A DNA stretch of 64,000 nt from Bolinopsis microptera. Its lineage: Eukaryota > Ctenophora > Tentaculata > Lobata > Bolinopsidae. The DNA lies in contig NC_087079.1 of the NCBI RefSeq assembly GCF_026151205.1, positions 18,036,945-18,100,944 on the forward strand, written 5' to 3'. The notes beneath the pieces are model-generated. The model was given only the letters and a program-made list of their open reading frames with translations. It had not been told where the DNA came from and did not search any database. Each line of letters begins with the position of its first letter. Positions within the stretch are counted from its first letter, which is position 1. Of the stretch, positions 62,901-64,000 are shown in pieces. The position numbers were made by a program, and so were the translations under genes.

Positions 62901-63789
62901 GGGGGGGGTCTTTATGAAATTTCTCTCGAAATTGATTTTATAGTTGTTTCTAATAGAGGGGAGTGATATCTATCTGCTACTTTTGGTCCCATGGAAAAAT
63001 ATTGTTCCTAGCCGAAATTATTGCCGGTCAAAGGTCAGCGCTCATGTGTAATTGTATTGCGCGAGCGATTTTCAATCGCGCGGCCTGAAAATCGAGTCTA
63101 AAAATCTATCTTCTCCTACATTTTTTGAGTAATCACCCTGAAACTTTCAGGATATGTTCTAAGCACCATTTAGAAACTTTTGCTCTTTTTAGAATTTCGA
63201 GATAGGCCTTTAAAAATTATTCGATTTTGAAAATCTTTGACCTCTTTTTTTGACGATTTTTCCAGGTCCAAGATTTTCAAAATGGAATAAAAATTTTTTA
63301 AAGGCCTATCTCGAAATTATAAAAAGAGCAAAAGTTTCTAAATGGTGCTTAGAACATATTCTGAAAGTTTCAGGGTGATTACTCAAAAAATGTAGGAGGA
63401 GATAGATTTTTAGACTCGATTTTCAGGGCGCGCGATTGAAAATCGCTCGCGCAATACAATAACACATGAGCGCTGACCTTTGACCGGCAATAATTTCGGC
63501 TAGGAACAATATTTTTCCTTGGGACCAAAAGTAGCAGATAGATATCACTCCCCTCTATTAGAAACAACTATAAAATCAATTTCGAGAGAAATTTCATAAA
63601 GACCCCCCCTGCCCCCTTAATGCAGTCCAATTCTACTTATATTATTAATATTACAACTATTGATAAATAACACCCCCAGATCTGCCACAAGCAAGGAGCA
63701 CTAGCCGTAGCAACGGAAGCTTGCTCTCTACTCTGGAACTTCTTTGTTCTTCCCCACACCTCCTCTAAAACCGACATCAACATGCCCAC
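53932..63789 (+). CDS. CFAP54: CFAP54 N-terminal part, first 12 exons (continues past the window)
   Basis: Exons: 53932-54061, 54278-55396, 55703-55884, 56710-56873, 57095-57341, 57707-57898, 58141-58312, 60394-60500, 60821-60906, 61124-61250, 61376-61654 and 63680-63789. All phases agree, giving 971 codons plus two bases with no stop. Translation starts MSKTRQGTLSKFTSDTNSEF; an upstream AG at 53923-53924 leaves open a 5' UTR exon. Exons 1-7 match the style of the CFAP54 N-terminal domain (Pfam CFAP54_N, formerly DUF4486). Exon 11 is fibronectin type III-like, and exon 12 (ICHKQGALAVATEACSLLWN) resumes the helical repeats. CFAP54 builds the C1d projection of the ciliary central apparatus and is needed for normal beating. 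Large minisatellites sit in five of the introns. Confidence 0.88.
54278..55396 (+). CDS. CFAP54: CFAP54 exon 2, core of the N-terminal domain
   Basis: The largest exon of the gene (373 codons). It includes TQLINTGDYLLKVKEYNVAK, HERHCWLVFNGTVHIYKISQ and LVWCCVCMESVIPLMTLKFL, a conserved stretch of CFAP54 that looks like alpha-solenoid helices. The acceptor TTTCAG at 54277 and donor GTAAGT at 55397 are both strong. There are no repeats inside this exon, in contrast to the neighbouring introns. Confidence 0.88.
55867..56600 (+). repeat. 43-bp minisatellite spanning the donor of CFAP54 exon 3, about 17 copies
   Basis: The unit is the last 18 coding bases of exon 3 (CTCGTCCCACTAATTGAG, coding LVPLIE) plus GTATTTTATAACGTGGCACT GTTAT from the intron. 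The first copy contains the working donor at 55885. About 16 more copies follow in the intron with the same potential donor and scattered base changes. Confidence 0.95.
57368..57606 (+). repeat. (ATCTTTATT)n minisatellite
   Basis: About 26 copies of a 9-bp unit TTATCTTTA with a few C/T changes, shortly after the donor of CFAP54 exon 5. It creates long Leu/Ser/Tyr-rich ORFs that are not part of the gene. Confidence 0.93.
58466..60372 (+). repeat. About 45-bp minisatellite, about 42 copies
   Basis: Units contain AGCTTGAACCTTATTGCAAA followed by GTTCCAATAATATAATGGTT CCCCC. Lengths alternate between short and long forms (ATAATATAATGG versus ATATAATACAATGG). A two-unit period is clear in the first 500 bp. 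It fills the intron between CFAP54 exons 7 and 8. Confidence 0.96.
61376..61654 (+). CDS. CFAP54: CFAP54 exon 11, fibronectin type III-like region
   Basis: 93 codons beginning VKWYRLYGRSSSGSN. They contain NELTVSNLTPYEKYQFAVAA, the usual FN3 pattern of Leu-x-Pro-x-x-x-Tyr-x-Phe-x-Val near strands E and F, and end at HLIQ before GTGAGC. Exon 12 continues in frame with ICHKQGAL, which supports this donor. The last 55 bases of this exon are the founder unit of the 61-bp array that follows. Confidence 0.85.
61600..62790 (+). repeat. 61-bp minisatellite spanning the donor of CFAP54 exon 11, about 19 copies
   Basis: The unit runs CTATACTGGCCTCTCCTCCG, TTCAGCCATCTTACTGCTTG, TGGGCATCTCATTCAG, then GTGAG. 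The founder is the end of exon 11. Most copies keep the CAG/GTGAGC donor; units near 61713, 62082 and 62324 have GGGGAGC and lose it. Each unit also contains a pyrimidine-rich stretch ending TTCAG that could act as an acceptor, enclosing a 31-base pseudo-exon. Confidence 0.96.
62886..63620. mobile_element. Long foldback MITE with TTAA target duplication
   Basis: TTAA lies at 62886-62889 and 63617-63620. Between them, inverted arms of about 360 bp each begin GGGGGCAGGGG and match almost base for base (for example AGAGGGGAGTGATATCTATC and its inverse). A TTAA duplication is typical of piggyBac- and Kolobok-like transposition. No transposase is present. It sits in the intron between CFAP54 exons 11 and 12. 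Confidence 0.9.
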
Positions 63790-64000
63790 GTAACTGCACG
63801 TTTTGTACTTTGAAACCTTTTCAATGTACTGAGTTAAAAAGTACTGTAACAACGTTTTAATGAAATATACTTTTGTTTGTGCTGTTTTTATGTGTGTTAG
63901 TGATCCGTCCTAAGTCTCGTAATATTGGGTAATAATCCAACATTATAAACACAAGTGGTACCTGCAAAAAGAGAAACATTACCGCAATTAAAATTCCATT

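Overview
This window comes from a ciliated invertebrate animal (Metazoa). Evidence: long genes with many short exons, GT..AG introns, AT-rich DNA, and a gene for a ciliary central-apparatus protein. No finer taxon can be read from the sequence. Non-coding DNA is crowded with minisatellites and foldback or MITE-like elements. A run of 100 N at 14632-14731 marks a scaffold join of unknown size.

Layout. (1) 992-14340, + strand: 16 phase-consistent exons (about 704 codons) that I assign to the C-terminal half of CFAP54. They end at the N gap, and the terminal exons are missing. (2) 14732-16900: duplicated GC-rich repeat block, no gene seen. (3) 16923-17690, +: single-exon, 255-residue protein with an LRAT/NlpC-P60-like NCQHF motif. 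(4) 19014-32314, - strand: ten phase-consistent exons of an actinin/spectrin-type tandem CH-domain actin-binding protein, with two alternative first exons. (5) 32315-53900: no cellular gene found. It holds a 5.4-kb 65-bp satellite, a 3.5-kb TIR element with a polypurine core, a 5'-truncated LINE, and mariner-, hAT- and foldback-type remnants. (6) 53932-63789 and beyond, +: the first 12 exons (971 codons) of CFAP54, including its N-terminal domain and a fibronectin type III-like region.

Two points stand out. First, CFAP54 is permuted: its C-terminal part precedes its N-terminal part on the same strand, separated by an assembly gap. This means either misordered contigs or two tandem copies. Second, many minisatellites are amplifications of exon-intron junctions. 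Tandem units carry real splice acceptors (6.4 and 27.5 kb) or donors (12.3, 55.9 and 61.6 kb). At 6.4 kb the 45-bp units keep the reading frame, giving seven equivalent acceptors that would add 15-residue blocks. Other intronic arrays multiply palindromic transcription-factor-like sites: roughly 85 CRE-like copies at 7.7-9.4 kb and CACGTG arrays at 6.4, 11.2 and 19.8 kb.

All domain and family calls come from reading translations by eye. No database search was run.
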